A stretch of 64,000 bases of DNA, from the NCBI RefSeq assembly GCF_001441615.1, contig NZ_LAXJ01000002.1, forward strand, positions 372,001 to 436,000, in the 5' to 3' direction. Under the pieces are notes generated by a model. The model ran no database searches. It had not been told where the DNA came from and worked only from the letters and a program-made list of their open reading frames with translations. Below are positions 53,664 through 63,845 of this stretch, one piece after another. Position 1 is the first letter of the stretch; each line of letters begins with the position of its first letter. The translations under genes were made by a program, and so were the position numbers. This DNA comes from Roseovarius atlanticus. GTDB taxonomy: Bacteria; Pseudomonadota; Alphaproteobacteria; Rhodobacterales; Rhodobacteraceae.

Positions 53664-55795
53664 CAGTTCGCTCCCCCGCTCAGGCTCATCCACGTCACAA
53701 GCACCGCAATCCCGATGACCATGGCGAACGCATAGGTAAAGATGTATCCCGACTGCGCCCTGCCGGCGAGGCGGGTGAAGAACGGGATGATCCCCATCGC
53801 GACCCCGTTGATGGTGCCGTCGATGACGTTGCCGTCACCCTTTTTCCAAAGGAAGCTGCCCAGCCGTTTTGCCGGCCGCACGAAGACGAAGTCGTAGATC
53901 TCGTCGAAATACCACTTGTTCAGCAGGAACAGGTATAGCGGGCGCTGGTTCTCGGCCAGCCGTCCGGGGATCGACGGGTTCAGGATGTAGAACCACAGCG
54001 CCGTCAGGAAGCCGATGATCATCGCCACGAAGGGGCTGACCTTGACCCATTTCGGCACCGCGTGCGCGTCGTTCAGGATCGTGTTGCCCTCGGCGGCATA
54101 GATCGCCCCCTCGCCCGGCTCCCCGGTGAAGACATAGTGATGCTCCTCGCCATAGCCGCCCTCGGCCTCGGCATGGGCCTCCCCCTCCTCGGCATGGCTC
54201 TCGTCGGCCGCCACGGTCTCTTCACCGTGGTCCTCGGCGCCTTCCTCGTGATGCTGCTCTTCCGCATAGGGCACGCCAAAGAACTTCGCCACCTGGTCGG
54301 TATGCCCGAAGAAGCTGTTGTACCAGATCATGCCCGCAAAGATCGATCCCAGCGCCAGCACGCCCAAGGGCGCCACCATCACCATCGGGCTTTCATGCGC
54401 GTGCTCGTGGGTGTGCTTGTCTCCCCGCGGCTCGCCCCAGAACGTCAGGAACATCAGCCGCCAGCTGTAAAAGCTGGTGAAAAGCGCCGCGATGACCAGG
54501 GCCCAGAAGGCAAAACCACCAGCCGTGCCCGCATAGGCGCTCTCGATGATCGCGTCCTTCGACAGGAACCCGGCAAAGCCGATCGTGGTAAGCGGAATGC
54601 CCACGCCGGTGATCGCCAGCGTCCCGATCAGCATCGCCCAGAACGTATAGGGCAGCTTCTTGCGCAGCCCTCCATAGTTCCGCATGTCCTGCTCGTGATG
54701 CATCCCGTGGATCACCGAGCCCGCGCCAAGAAACAACATCGCCTTGAAGAACGCGTGCGTGAACAGGTGAAACATCGCCACGCTATAGGCACCAACGCCC
54801 GCCGCCACGAACATGTAGCCCAGCTGCGAACAGGTCGAATAGGCGATGACGCGCTTGATGTCGTTCTGCACCAGCCCCACCGTGGCGGCAAAGAACGCCG
54901 TCATCCCGCCCAGCACCGTCACGAAGGCCAGCGCGCCGGGCGCGAATTCCATCAGCGGCGACATCCGGCAGACAAGGAACACGCCCGCCGTCACCATGGT
55001 CGCCGCGTGGATCAGCGCCGACACCGGCGTCGGGCCTTCCATCGCGTCCGGCAGCCAGGTGTGCAGGAACAGCTGCGCCGATTTCCCCATCGCCCCGACG
55101 AACAACAGGAAAGCGATCAGGTTCGCCGCATTCCACTCCGTCCACAGGAACGTCAGCTGCGTGTTGGCCAGTTCCGGCGCCGCCGCGAACACATCGTCGA
55201 AATTGATCGAGCCTGTCAGGAAGAACAGCGCGAAGATCCCCAGCGCAAAGCCGAAGTCTCCCACCCGGTTCACCACGAACGCCTTGATCGCCGCCGCATT
55301 GGCGCTCGGCTTGCGGAAATAGAACCCGATCAACAGGTACGACGCCAGGCCCACGCCCTCCCAGCCAAAGAACATCTGCGCCAGGTTGTCCGCCGTCACC
55401 AGCATCAGCATGGCGAAGGTGAACAGGCTCAGGTACGCAAAGAAGCGTGGGCGATAGCTCTCGTCGTCGCGGAAATTCTCGTCATGGGCCATGTAGCCCA
55501 TGGAATAAAGGTGCACCAAAGCCGAGACCGAGGTGATCACGATCAGCATGATCGCCGTCAGCCGGTCCAACCGGATCGACCACGCCACATCCAGCTCGCC
55601 CGACTGGATCCAGTCCAGGATGTGGATGTATTGCGTCGTCCCGTCAAAGCTGAAGAACACGATCCAGCTCAGGAGCGCCGACAGGAACAACAGCCCCGTC
55701 GTTACCCACTGCGCCCCCGCATCCCCGATGACGCGCCAGCCGAAGCCCGCGATGATGGCGCCCAGAAGCGGGCCGAAGAGAATGATCTGTTCCAT
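53663..55795 (-). CDS. nuoL: NADH-quinone oxidoreductase subunit L
   Basis: NuoL is the distal proton-pumping subunit whose long lateral helix braces the membrane arm. The 710-residue protein has [35 protein letters not shown] and [12 protein letters not shown]. Between late membrane helices it has an unusual His/Glu/Asp-rich stretch of about 65 residues (from [11 protein letters not shown] through [17 protein letters not shown] to GEEHHYVF), longer than the loop in E. coli NuoL (613 aa). The start lies 4 bases after nuoK. Confidence 0.94.
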   Translation of the reverse strand: MEQIILFGPLLGAIIAGFGWRVIGDAGAQWVTTGLLFLSALLSWIVFFSFDGTTQYIHILDWIQSGELDVAWSIRLDRLTAIMLIVITSVSALVHLYSMGYMAHDENFRDDESYRPRFFAYLSLFTFAMLMLVTADNLAQMFFGWEGVGLASYLLIGFYFRKPSANAAAIKAFVVNRVGDFGFALGIFALFFLTGSINFDDVFAAAPELANTQLTFLWTEWNAANLIAFLLFVGAMGKSAQLFLHTWLPDAMEGPTPVSALIHAATMVTAGVFLVCRMSPLMEFAPGALAFVTVLGGMTAFFAATVGLVQNDIKRVIAYSTCSQLGYMFVAAGVGAYSVAMFHLFTHAFFKAMLFLGAGSVIHGMHHEQDMRNYGGLRKKLPYTFWAMLIGTLAITGVGIPLTTIGFAGFLSKDAIIESAYAGTAGGFAFWALVIAALFTSFYSWRLMFLTFWGEPRGDKHTHEHAHESPMVMVAPLGVLALGSIFAGMIWYNSFFGHTDQVAKFFGVPYAEEQHHEEGAEDHGEETVAADESHAEEGEAHAEAEGGYGEEHHYVFTGEPGEGAIYAAEGNTILNDAHAVPKWVKVSPFVAMIIGFLTALWFYILNPSIPGRLAENQRPLYLFLLNKWYFDEIYDFVFVRPAKRLGSFLWKKGDGNVIDGTINGVAMGIIPFFTRLAGRAQSGYIFTYAFAMVIGIAVLVTWMSLSGGAN

Positions 55796-55799
55796 GCCC

Positions 55800-56105
55800 T
55801 CAGCCCTTCATCACGTTGACGTCTTCCACGGCAATCGTGCCGCGGTTGCGGAAGAAGCAGACCAGAATGGCAAGCCCGATGGCGGCCTCGGCGGCGGCCA
55901 CTGTCAGCACGAACAGGGTAAAGACCTGCCCCACCATGTCGCCCAGAAAACTGGAGAATGCCACCAGGTTCACGTTGACCGACAAGAGCATAAGCTCGAT
56001 CGACATCAAGAGGATGATCACGTTCTTCCGGTTCAGGAATAGCCCGAATATCCCGATGACGAACAGCGCCGCCGCCACCGTCAGGTAATGCTCCAGTCCA
56101 ATCAT
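55800..56105 (-). CDS. nuoK: NADH-quinone oxidoreductase subunit K
   Basis: The 101-residue subunit has three membrane helices and the conserved Glu pair in [15 protein letters not shown] and [14 protein letters not shown] that form part of the proton path. Size and sequence are typical. It follows a small unknown gene by 51 bases and precedes nuoL by 4. Confidence 0.95.
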   Translation of the reverse strand: MIGLEHYLTVAAALFVIGIFGLFLNRKNVIILLMSIELMLLSVNVNLVAFSSFLGDMVGQVFTLFVLTVAAAEAAIGLAILVCFFRNRGTIAVEDVNVMKG

Positions 56106-56156
56106 CTCGTCCCTCGGTCCTTGTCTCGGGGGCCCGTTCGCACCCCGGTCGCCTTC

Positions 56157-56654
56157 TTAGTTCCACGTGCCGGGATAGATCTCCCGGCAGGCGCATGTCT
56201 CGTTCTTCGAGCGCAGGATCAGGACCCGCGCGTATCCGTCCTTGCCGTAAAGCGCCCTGGCCGCGCGCTCCACGTTCTTCAGGCTCAGCTTTCGGCCCGC
56301 CTGCACGTCGCCGCGCAGGAACTCGGTCGCGGTCATCTGCGCCTCGCCCTCGCCCGCACCGATGCCATGCACCGCCACGCTGCGCCCCGACCGGCAGTCG
56401 GTGACCCGAAAGCCGTTGAAGTCGTTCAGCTCCGGCACCGGCCCGTCGGCGGCGGCAATCCGGCCATCGGCGGTATCGAGGTTGCGGTAGGTCTCGATCA
56501 CCAGCCCGCTGTCGCCATCCCCGAACGCCTGTGCGCCGTAAACCAGCATCCCACGCTCCGCGCCATCACACACCGGCGCAGGCGTCAGCGCCGAGACCCC
56601 GGCCCCGGTCACGGCCAGCCCGAAGGCCAGCGCATATGTGGCCGCAGTCTGCAC
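56157..56654 (-). CDS. Secreted hypothetical protein in the nuo operon, 165 aa
   Basis: No family is recognised. A signal peptide (MQTAATYALAFGLAVTGAGVSA) precedes a periplasmic protein with four Cys residues (PVCDGAERG, VTDCRSG, ETCACRE) that could form disulfides. It lies 2 bases after nuoJ and 51 before nuoK, so it is part of the operon. Interspersed unknown genes are described in Paracoccus denitrificans and Rhodobacter capsulatus nuo clusters, but correspondence needs comparison. Confidence 0.68.
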   Translation of the reverse strand: MQTAATYALAFGLAVTGAGVSALTPAPVCDGAERGMLVYGAQAFGDGDSGLVIETYRNLDTADGRIAAADGPVPELNDFNGFRVTDCRSGRSVAVHGIGAGEGEAQMTATEFLRGDVQAGRKLSLKNVERAARALYGKDGYARVLILRSKNETCACREIYPGTWN

Positions 56655-56656
56655 GC

Positions 56657-57265
56657 CTACAGCCCCTGCCCCGGTTTCACGTCTTTCAGCTCCATCGCCT
56701 TGGCCGGGTCGCGATACATCTGCGCCAGCACGTCCTGCCGCTTGACGTCCGAGCGGTGGCGCAGGGTCAGCACGATCGCGCCCATCATCGCCACCAGCAG
56801 GATCAGACCCGCCAGCTGGAACAACAGGAAATACTTGTCATAAAGCAGCATCCCCAGCGCCTTGGTGTTCTCCAGGTCCGTGGGCGTGACAGCCGCGCGC
56901 GCACCCTCGGCCCCCGTGGCCATCTGCCAATTGCCGAAGGCGATGCCGAACTGCATCAGCAATATGATCCCAATGAGCAGCGCCAGAGGCATGTATTTCG
57001 CCATCTCCGCCTTCAGCTCGGCGAAATCCACGTCCAGCATCATAACGACGAACAAAAACAGCACCGCCACCGCGCCCACGTAGACGATGATCAAGAGCAT
57101 CGCCACGAACTCCGCACCCAATAGAACGAAGAGGCCGGCGGCAGACAAAAACGCCAGGATCAGCCACAGGACCGAGTGCACCGGGTTCCGGCTGACCACC
57201 GTGAACAGCCCACCGGCCAGCAGCGAGACCGCAAAGAGATAGAAGGAAAACGCGGCGATGGTCAT
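56657..57265 (-). CDS. nuoJ: NADH-quinone oxidoreductase subunit J
   Basis: NuoJ is a membrane-arm subunit at the junction with the peripheral arm. The 202-residue protein has five membrane helices and the conserved [26 protein letters not shown] segment that contains the pi-bulge helix. It overlaps the upstream CMD-family gene by four bases and is followed 2 bases later by a secreted hypothetical gene. Confidence 0.94.
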   Translation of the reverse strand: MTIAAFSFYLFAVSLLAGGLFTVVSRNPVHSVLWLILAFLSAAGLFVLLGAEFVAMLLIIVYVGAVAVLFLFVVMMLDVDFAELKAEMAKYMPLALLIGIILLMQFGIAFGNWQMATGAEGARAAVTPTDLENTKALGMLLYDKYFLLFQLAGLILLVAMMGAIVLTLRHRSDVKRQDVLAQMYRDPAKAMELKDVKPGQGL

Positions 57266-57675
57266 GTCTCACTGTCCTCGTCTTTGGCCTCGTCCATGAC
57301 CTCGCGGGCGAACTCCATCGCCCGGTTCATGGACGGGATACCGGCGAACATCGCCATCATCGCGATGGTCTCGGCAATCTCGTCTTTCGTGGCGCCCGCT
57401 TCCAGCGCGTGGCGCACGGTCATCCTGATCTGCGTATCGCTCTGGGCGCCCAGCATGGTCAACCCCGCAAGCGTGATCAGCAGGCGCGTCTTGGCGTCCA
57501 GCCCATCCTTGCTGATCCCCTTGCCGAACATCATCTCCATGAATTCCTTGGGCATGGTCGGCCACATCGCCTCGAACCCCTTGGGCGAGAACGACTCCAG
57601 CGCCGGATTCATGGTTTTCACCATCTCCTGCGCCTGCGCCATCATGGCCTCGAACGGGTTCGTGGGGGTGCTCAT
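57262..57675 (-). CDS. Carboxymuconolactone decarboxylase-family protein
   Basis: A 137-residue CMD-fold protein: [19 protein letters not shown] then [54 protein letters not shown]. The CxxC redox pair of AhpD-type members is absent, so peroxidase activity is unlikely; it may be a trimeric or hexameric scaffold or a lactone-type enzyme. It is wedged between nuoI and nuoJ with four-base overlaps on both sides, so expression is tied to complex I. A role in complex I assembly would be inference only. Confidence 0.8.
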   Translation of the reverse strand: MSTPTNPFEAMMAQAQEMVKTMNPALESFSPKGFEAMWPTMPKEFMEMMFGKGISKDGLDAKTRLLITLAGLTMLGAQSDTQIRMTVRHALEAGATKDEIAETIAMMAMFAGIPSMNRAMEFAREVMDEAKDEDSET

Positions 57676-58166
57676 CGGTACGGCGCGTCCATTTCCAGGT
57701 TGCGGGCGATCTCGGCTTCCCACCGCTCGCCGTTCTCCAAGAGTTTCTGCTTGTCATAGAACAGCTCTTCGCGGGTCTCGGTGGCGAACTCGAAATTCGG
57801 TCCTTCCACGATGGCATCCACCGGGCAGGCCTCCTGGCAGAAGCCGCAATAGATGCACTTGGTCATGTCGATGTCGTACCGCGTCGTGCGGCGGCTGCCA
57901 TCGTCGCGCGGCTCGGCGTCGATGGTGATCGCCTGCGCCGGGCAAATGGCCTCGCACAGTTTGCAGGCAATGCACCGCTCCTCGCCATTGGGATAGCGCC
58001 GCAGCGCGTGCTCGCCCCGGAATCGCGGGCTCAGCGGCCCCTTTTCATGTGGGTAGTTCAGCGTCGCCTTGGGGGCAAAGAAGTACTTGAAGCCCAGCTT
58101 GAAGCCGTGAAACACGTCCTTCAGCAGGAAGTACCCCGCGGCGCGTCCGTAATCGATCTGCGTCAT
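57672..58166 (-). CDS. nuoI: NADH-quinone oxidoreductase subunit I
   Basis: NuoI carries two [4Fe-4S] clusters (N6a and N6b) that relay electrons to quinone. Both ferredoxin motifs are present: [16 protein letters not shown] and [16 protein letters not shown]. The 164-residue length is typical of alphaproteobacteria. It overlaps the methyltransferase-like gene upstream and the CMD gene downstream by four bases each. Confidence 0.96.
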   Translation of the reverse strand: MTQIDYGRAAGYFLLKDVFHGFKLGFKYFFAPKATLNYPHEKGPLSPRFRGEHALRRYPNGEERCIACKLCEAICPAQAITIDAEPRDDGSRRTTRYDIDMTKCIYCGFCQEACPVDAIVEGPNFEFATETREELFYDKQKLLENGERWEAEIARNLEMDAPYR

Positions 58167-58942
58167 GCCGTCGAACCTCCGGTTTTCTCAAAGCGCGTGG
58201 CGCCCGCATTCTCGGCGCCCTGCCACCTGGTTTCATAGTCGCTCTGCAACGCGAAATCGGGCAGATGCGACTCTTCCGTCTTCTCGATCTCGTAGCTCAG
58301 ATAGACGCGGCCCGGTCCGATCCGGTTCTTCAACTTCAGCCGCACGCCGGTCTGGGCCGGATCGCTCATCTTGGTTTGGCCGAACCCGTCCTTGGGGTCG
58401 AACGGCAGCGACCGGCAGTCGATCACCTCGCAGTTGCACGCCCGGCGCCAGAATGTCCACACCAGTTCCGGGTTGAACTGGTACATTCCGTGCCCGTACC
58501 ACCCGTTGAACCCATTGATCGACAGGAACCGCCCGCCGGGCTTCAGCATACGGTAGACGCTCTCCAGCGCGTTGGGGATGTGAAACACATGCTCGATCGT
58601 GCCGCCGTCATAGATAAAATCGAACTGGTTCTGCAATTCCGGGGGCGGAAGCGTGTTGAGGTCGTGCAGAACATGCGCGCCCTCATAGCTTGAAAAATCC
58701 ATCGACTCGATCTCGCCGAAACCAAGCTTGCGGAACAGGGTTTCCGAAAACCCGTCCTCCTGCAACAGATCGAACCGCTGCAAATCCTCGAACCCAAGGC
58801 GCTTGAGCGTCTTGTCATAGCGATTGCGATTGGCACGATGAATCCGGAAATGCTGCCGCCCCAGCATCAGCGTCCGGCCTTCTGGCCGAAACCGGGTGGC
58901 CAGTTCCGCCAGGCGCTCGAATGACGCGTAGTCGATCCCCAT
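58163..58942 (-). CDS. SAM-dependent methyltransferase-like protein in the nuo operon
   Basis: The 259-residue protein looks like a class I methyltransferase: [20 protein letters not shown] and [20 protein letters not shown] match motif II-III regions. The glycine-rich SAM motif I is not obvious, so activity is uncertain. It is soluble. It overlaps nuoI by four bases and follows nuoH by 8 bases. Methylation of a complex I subunit (as NDUFAF7 and related factors do in mitochondria) is an attractive but unproved idea; it could equally be unrelated and simply carried in the operon. Confidence 0.7.
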   Translation of the reverse strand: MGIDYASFERLAELATRFRPEGRTLMLGRQHFRIHRANRNRYDKTLKRLGFEDLQRFDLLQEDGFSETLFRKLGFGEIESMDFSSYEGAHVLHDLNTLPPPELQNQFDFIYDGGTIEHVFHIPNALESVYRMLKPGGRFLSINGFNGWYGHGMYQFNPELVWTFWRRACNCEVIDCRSLPFDPKDGFGQTKMSDPAQTGVRLKLKNRIGPGRVYLSYEIEKTEESHLPDFALQSDYETRWQGAENAGATRFEKTGGSTA

Positions 58943-58950
58943 CGCGCGCC

Positions 58951-59988
58951 TCAGCCTCCCATCGCGTAGCGGGCCCAGAACGCCCCGAAGACTTCGAATT
59001 TCGCCAGGAAGGACACGATCACCACCCAGGCAAGGCTCAGCGGCAGGAACACCTTCCACCCCAGCCGCATCAGCTGGTCATAGCGATACCGCGGCGTGAT
59101 CGCCTTCACCATGGCGAAGAGGAAGAAGAAGAACGCCATCTTCGCCACCATCCAGAACACCCCGTCCGGGATGCCCGGAATGGGCGACAGCCACCCGCCA
59201 AAGAACAGCAGGCTGGTCAGCGCGCACATCAGGAAGATCGCGATGTATTCGCCGGCCATGAACAGCAGGAACGGCGTCGAGGAATATTCCACCTGGTATC
59301 CCGCCACCAGTTCCGACTCCGCCTCCGGCAGGTCGAAAGGCGGGCGGTTGGTTTCCGCCAGGCACGAGATGAAGAACAGGAACACCATCGGCAGATGCGG
59401 CAGCCAGTACCAGCCGAAGAAGCCGTAATTGGTATCCTGCGCCGCCACGATCGACCCGAAATTCAGCGACCCGGTCGAGATGATCACCCCGATGATGATC
59501 AAGCCGATGCTGACCTCGTAGGAAATCATCTGTGCCGCCGACCGCAGCGAGCCAAGGAAAGGATATTTCGAGTTCGAGGCCCAGCCGCCCATGATCACGC
59601 CGTAGACTTCCAGCGACGACACCGCGAAGACGAACAGGACCGCCACGTTGATATCCGACAGCACCCAGCCGTCATTCAGCGGAATCACCGCCCAGGCCAG
59701 CACCGCCAGCACGAAACTGGCCATCGGCGCCATCATGAACACGGTCCGGTCCGCGCCCGCCGGCACCACGACTTCCTTGACCACGTATTTCAGCGCGTCG
59801 GCCACCGTCTGCAACAGACCGTAAACGCCCACCACGTTCGGCCCCCGCCGCATCTGCACCGCGGCCCAGATCTTGCGATCGCCGTAGACAAGGAACAGCA
59901 GCGACACCATCACGAAGCCTACCACCGCAAGGCACTGCGCCGTGATCAGCACAAATATCCCAAGCGGGGTTGTCAGAAATTCAGCCAT
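58951..59988 (-). CDS. nuoH: NADH-quinone oxidoreductase subunit H
   Basis: NuoH anchors the peripheral arm and forms the quinone chamber. The 345-residue protein has eight membrane helices and the conserved cytoplasmic loops [20 protein letters not shown] and [26 protein letters not shown]. It lies between a small lipoprotein gene and the methyltransferase-like gene. Confidence 0.95.
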   Translation of the reverse strand: MAEFLTTPLGIFVLITAQCLAVVGFVMVSLLFLVYGDRKIWAAVQMRRGPNVVGVYGLLQTVADALKYVVKEVVVPAGADRTVFMMAPMASFVLAVLAWAVIPLNDGWVLSDINVAVLFVFAVSSLEVYGVIMGGWASNSKYPFLGSLRSAAQMISYEVSIGLIIIGVIISTGSLNFGSIVAAQDTNYGFFGWYWLPHLPMVFLFFISCLAETNRPPFDLPEAESELVAGYQVEYSSTPFLLFMAGEYIAIFLMCALTSLLFFGGWLSPIPGIPDGVFWMVAKMAFFFFLFAMVKAITPRYRYDQLMRLGWKVFLPLSLAWVVIVSFLAKFEVFGAFWARYAMGG

Positions 59989-59995
59989 TCGTCCC

Positions 59996-60403
59996 TCATA
60001 CCGTCGGTATCCCGTTCTCCGCGCAACTGGCGGCCACGACTTCCGCGTCGATCCTTATGATGCCGCCGGGCAGCGACGGCGAGATGGTGTAAACCGCATC
60101 TGCGGTCCAGATGCCACCCCGTTCGTCCACATTCGTGCGCACGTGGCGCGCAAATCCGTATCCCCGGATCAGCGCGTACTGCGCCGCCGCGCATTCGGCG
60201 TATTTGCTCACATCCTCTGCGTCCCGCGCCCCGGCCATTTCCACCCGGAAATTCACCAGATCCCCGTCCAGAAGCCGCGTCTCGATTCCCCGGTATTCGG
60301 GGGTGAACTCGGCGTCGGGGTCCGCACCCGGCGCGGCACAGGCGGCTAGGCCCGCAAAGGCCATGACCGACAGCGCCCATATGCCAAGCGCGGCTTGCGT
60401 CAT
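59996..60403 (-). CDS. Putative lipoprotein in the nuo operon, 135 aa
   Basis: A signal sequence ending in the lipobox LAAC (Cys22) suggests a lipoprotein. The mature part contains [20 protein letters not shown] and [13 protein letters not shown] with few other marks, and I do not recognise a family. It overlaps nuoG by four bases and precedes nuoH by 7, so it is co-expressed with complex I. Confidence 0.68.
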   Translation of the reverse strand: MTQAALGIWALSVMAFAGLAACAAPGADPDAEFTPEYRGIETRLLDGDLVNFRVEMAGARDAEDVSKYAECAAAQYALIRGYGFARHVRTNVDERGGIWTADAVYTISPSLPGGIIRIDAEVVAASCAENGIPTV

Positions 60404-62409
60404 TCCGCGGCCACCGGCGCTTCGCGGCGGTCCTTGGCGTTGGCGCTCAGCTCGGCCATCAGCGCGCTGGCGCGGGCAATCGGGTTGGTCAGGTAGTGAT
60501 CGCCCAAGGCCGCCCCGATCGATCCCGCCGACGGCTCGACCTTTTCCACCATGGTCCAGTCGTTCTCCGGCACCGCGTCGATCTGCGCGATATGCGGCAC
60601 CGCCTCGATCAGCGCGCGGCGCAGCTGCGCCAGGCTGTCAAAGGGCAGCACCGCGCCCATCTCGCCCGACAGCGCCCGCAGGATCGCCCAGTTCTCCTTG
60701 GCCTCGCCCGGCGGATGACCCGCGCGCAGCGCCAGCTGCGGACGGCCTTCGGTGTTCACGAAGACACCCTGTTCCTCGGTATAGGCGGCGGCAGGCAGAA
60801 TGATGTCGGCCCGATGCGCGCCCCGGTCGCCATGGCTGCCCTGGTAGATCACAAATGGCCCCTCGGCGATCTCGATCTCGTCGGCGCCCAGGTTATAGAT
60901 CACGTCCGCGCCCTCCAGCGCCGCCGAGATCCCGCCTTCGGTCACACAACCGGCATCCATCGCGCCCACGCGCGACGCAGCGGTGTGCAGCACCAGCATC
61001 TTGCCGCCCATCTTCTCGGTCAGCTGCATCGCCGTGCTCAGCGCGGCGGGCCCGCCATCGCCGATCAGCGCGCCCTGCCCTATGATCACGATGGCGTCCT
61101 CGGTCTCTTTCGCGTCGGACAGCAGCTGCGGCAGCACCCGGTTGCGCGGCCCCATCTGCGTCGCGTCATAGGTCAGCTCCGCCGGCTGCCCGGCATGGAC
61201 CACCTCGGCCCCGCGCAGCCAGGCCTTGCGGATCCGCGCGTTCAGCACCGGCGACTCGACGCCCGGATCGGTGCCGATCAGCACGATCTTCTTGGCCGTA
61301 TCGATATCCTCAACCCGCGCCGTGCCCACATAGGCCGAGCGGTTGCCCGCCACCAGGTGCGCGCCATCCGTGCGGCATTCCACGCGCCCGCCCTGGCCTT
61401 CGACCAGTTGTTTCAGGGCAAACGCCGCCTCCATCGGGACGAGATCACCCACAAGGCCCGCCACGGTCTTGCCTTTCATGGCCTCGGCGGCCTTGCCCAA
61501 CGCCTCGGGCCAGGTGGCCGGGCGCAGCTTGCCGTTCTCGCGGATGTAAGGCTTGTCCAGCCGCTGGCGGCGCAACCCGTCCCAGACGAATCGCGTCTTG
61601 TCGGAAATCCATTCCTCGTTCACGCCGTCATGGTTGCGCGGCAGGATGCGCATCACTTCGCGCCCCTTGGTGTCCACCCTAATGTTGGACCCCAGCGCAT
61701 CCATCACGTCGATGGTTTCCGTCTTGCTCAGCTCCCACGGGCGGGCCGTGAACGCATAGGGCTTGCTCACCAGCGCCCCCACGGGGCACAGGTCGATGAT
61801 GTTGCCCTGCATGTTGCTGTCCAGCGTCTCGCCCAGATAGGCGGTGATCTCGGCATCCTCGCCCCGGCCGGTCTGGCCCATCTGGTTGATCCCGGCCACC
61901 TCGGTGGTGAACCGCACGCAGCGGGTACAGGAAATGCAGCGTGTCATGTGGGTTTCCACCAGCGGGCCCAGGTTCAAATCCTCGGTCGCGCGCTTCGGCT
62001 CGCGATAGCGGCTGAAGTCCACGCCATACGCCATGGCCTGGTCTTGCAAATCGCACTCGCCGCCCTGGTCGCAGATCGGACAGTCCAGCGGGTGATTGAT
62101 CAGCAGGAACTCCATCACGCCTTCGCGCGCCTTCTTGACCATCGGGCTGTTGGTGCGCACGACCGGCGGCTGGCCTTCGGGACCAGGCCGCAAGTCGCGC
62201 ACCTGCATGGCGCAACTGGCCGCCGGCTTCGGCGGCCCGCCGACAACCTCCACAAGGCACATCCGGCAATTGCCCGCGATCGACAGCCGCTCGTGGTAGC
62301 AGAACCGCGGGATCTCGATCCCCACCTGCTCGCAGGCCTGGATCAGGGTCATCGCCCCGTCCACTTCCACTTCCTGATCGTCGATGATGATTTTGCGAAG
62401 GTCAGACAT
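60400..62409 (-). CDS. nuoG: NADH-quinone oxidoreductase subunit G
   Basis: NuoG is the large peripheral Fe-S subunit. The N-terminal ferredoxin domain ([15 protein letters not shown] and PAASC), the [14 protein letters not shown]5-type motif and the [10 protein letters not shown] / CPVGAL cluster are followed by a molybdopterin-oxidoreductase-like domain without a Mo site. The length of 669 aa is typical of alphaproteobacteria and mitochondria; the additional N7 cluster motif of E. coli NuoG is not seen. Confidence 0.95.
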   Translation of the reverse strand: MSDLRKIIIDDQEVEVDGAMTLIQACEQVGIEIPRFCYHERLSIAGNCRMCLVEVVGGPPKPAASCAMQVRDLRPGPEGQPPVVRTNSPMVKKAREGVMEFLLINHPLDCPICDQGGECDLQDQAMAYGVDFSRYREPKRATEDLNLGPLVETHMTRCISCTRCVRFTTEVAGINQMGQTGRGEDAEITAYLGETLDSNMQGNIIDLCPVGALVSKPYAFTARPWELSKTETIDVMDALGSNIRVDTKGREVMRILPRNHDGVNEEWISDKTRFVWDGLRRQRLDKPYIRENGKLRPATWPEALGKAAEAMKGKTVAGLVGDLVPMEAAFALKQLVEGQGGRVECRTDGAHLVAGNRSAYVGTARVEDIDTAKKIVLIGTDPGVESPVLNARIRKAWLRGAEVVHAGQPAELTYDATQMGPRNRVLPQLLSDAKETEDAIVIIGQGALIGDGGPAALSTAMQLTEKMGGKMLVLHTAASRVGAMDAGCVTEGGISAALEGADVIYNLGADEIEIAEGPFVIYQGSHGDRGAHRADIILPAAAYTEEQGVFVNTEGRPQLALRAGHPPGEAKENWAILRALSGEMGAVLPFDSLAQLRRALIEAVPHIAQIDAVPENDWTMVEKVEPSAGSIGAALGDHYLTNPIARASALMAELSANAKDRREAPVAAE

Positions 62410-62415
62410 GAATTC

Positions 62416-62829
62416 TCACTTTGCTCTCAGAAGCTGCCCGATCTGGCTGCCGCTCGCCATTTCGGCTTGGCCCAGAACACACAGGCTTGCGGGGTCAAGG
62501 TTGCTGGCCCCTTTCGATTTGAAATACGCGTTGCGCCGCTCGCGCATGGCCGCCTTGTTGGCGTCGTTGTTGATATACGCGTCGATCTCGGCCTCGCTGT
62601 AGCCGCGCTCCGCCGCCGCCTTTTTCAGCGCGTTGGCATAGGATTGCGCCCGGAACAGCCGCCCGCCGATGCTGCCGCACTCGCGGCGGATCTTGTCCGC
62701 CGCCGCAAGATAGAGCAGCCCCTGGTTTATCCCGGCCTCGTCCTTCAGTCCCGCTTGCGCAGGCAGGGCCGCCGCCGTCAGGGCCGCGCCCAGGGCCAGA
62801 CCCACGATCTTGCTCGATACACGTTTCAT
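62416..62829 (-). CDS. Secreted hypothetical protein in the nuo operon, 137 aa (DUF5333-like)
   Basis: The protein has a signal peptide (KIVGLALGAALTAAALPAQA) and a helical mature part with two Cys (RRECGSIGG and ASLCVLGQ) and EAEIDAYINNDANKAAMRERR. The pattern fits DUF5333, a small periplasmic family I associate with Rhodobacterales, though the link is from memory of the family rather than a search. It lies 6 bases before nuoG, so it is co-transcribed. Start ATG 62829 was chosen because the longer frame reads through palindromic DNA. Confidence 0.65.
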   Translation of the reverse strand: MKRVSSKIVGLALGAALTAAALPAQAGLKDEAGINQGLLYLAAADKIRRECGSIGGRLFRAQSYANALKKAAAERGYSEAEIDAYINNDANKAAMRERRNAYFKSKGASNLDPASLCVLGQAEMASGSQIGQLLRAK

Positions 62830-62871
62830 ATCTGTCTTCCTCTCACAAGGGCGCCCGGACCATCCGCCGCG

Positions 62872-62920
62872 CCATCTGCTGCGCAGATGGTCCCCAGCGG
62901 CGCTGTTATGCAATAACAGC
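62872..62920. repeat. Two tandem stem-loops (locus F)
   Basis: Stem-loop 62872-62890 has 8-bp arms CCATCTGC / GCAGATGG and loop TGC; stem-loop 62902-62920 has 8-bp arms GCTGTTAT / ATAACAGC and loop GCA. They fill the 121-base gap between two nuo-operon accessory genes. Confidence 0.85.
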
Positions 62921-62950
62921 CGGCCCATGCCGTTGATATGAAAGATGATT

Positions 62951-63304
62951 TTACCACAGAACGCATTTCCCGGTGAAGGTCAGCTTGTTGCCGTTGGGCT
63001 GGACCGTGCCGCGCGGCGCCAGCGGGCTGATGTACCACTCCACCTCCGAGGTGCCGAAATTCTGCACGCAGTACCGCTTGCCCTCGTAGGCCCCCGCCGC
63101 CAGTGCGCCGTCGTAGCCGCGGTTGACCCGCGGCACCGTCACCACGAACCGCTCGCGGTTGTCGCGCGAGGCCGCCTTGGACTTCTGCTTGTAGAATACC
63201 CCGTTGAACGTGATCCGTTCGGTGGTCCGGGCACACCCCGCCACCATCGCACCGGCCATCAGAACCAGCACAAGGGCCTGCGCCCCGCCTTTTATCGTCG
63301 TCAT
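62951..63304 (-). CDS. Putative lipoprotein in the nuo operon, 117 aa
   Basis: The start ATG 63304 gives a lipoprotein signal with lipobox MVAGC (Cys24), followed by ITFNGVFYKQKSKAASRDN and a C-terminus EVEWYISPLAPRG...LTFTGKCVLW. No family is recognised. It sits 31 bases after the DUF3291 gene and is followed by tandem stem-loops that may reduce read-through to the downstream nuo genes. Confidence 0.65.
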   Translation of the reverse strand: MTTIKGGAQALVLVLMAGAMVAGCARTTERITFNGVFYKQKSKAASRDNRERFVVTVPRVNRGYDGALAAGAYEGKRYCVQNFGTSEVEWYISPLAPRGTVQPNGNKLTFTGKCVLW

Positions 63305-63335
63305 CCTGGTCACGCTCTCTGGTCTTCCATTCTTG

Positions 63336-63836
63336 TCATTCCGCCGCCACCGGGGCGCAGCCGCGCGTCCGCCACAGCCGGGCCTCTTTCGCATGGGCCC
63401 AGCCAAAGGCATGGTCGCTGTCGCCCTCAGCCTTCAGATGCTCCAGCCGCGCCAACCCCTCGTCCAGTGTCGGCCGATGCCCCTGCGGCACCCACCACAT
63501 GACGAAATGCATGTCGCCCATCACCTCGAACCATTCGGCCCGGCGTTCATAGAACTGCCGGTGCACCGTGTTCCAGACGAAATTCTCCAAGCTCTCCACG
63601 TCCTCCCAGACGGTCAGGTTGGCCACGAATTGCGCGTCGCCCCCGATAGTGTTCTCGGTGTTGCCCGTGCCCGGCTCGCCCGAGCCTTCCATCATCCACA
63701 CGAACCCCGGCATCCGCTTGCCCATGCCGTTGATCCGGTCGAGCGCCGCCATGAACTCCGCCACACGCGGGTCATCCGTCGGCGCGACCAAGCGCCCGAC
63801 GTTAAGTTGCGCCAAATGATATGTCTCAGGCGTCAT
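63336..63836 (-). CDS. DUF3291-family protein
   Basis: A 166-residue soluble protein beginning YHLAQLNVGRLVAPTDDPRV, with LTVWEDVESLENFVWNTVHR and HFVMWWVPQGHRPT, which matches the DUF3291 dimeric alpha/beta-barrel (ABM-like) type. Such folds include small monooxygenases and haem-handling proteins, but DUF3291 members have no assigned reaction. It is in line with the nuo genes, 9 bases after an upstream partial gene. Confidence 0.75.
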   Translation of the reverse strand: MTPETYHLAQLNVGRLVAPTDDPRVAEFMAALDRINGMGKRMPGFVWMMEGSGEPGTGNTENTIGGDAQFVANLTVWEDVESLENFVWNTVHRQFYERRAEWFEVMGDMHFVMWWVPQGHRPTLDEGLARLEHLKAEGDSDHAFGWAHAKEARLWRTRGCAPVAAE

Positions 63837-63845
63837 CAGTTAACC

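Noticed and set aside
60496..62916. 806-codon plus-strand open frame opposite nuoG
   Set aside because: Antisense to a well-supported Fe-S subunit gene, with no recognisable motif or ribosome site.
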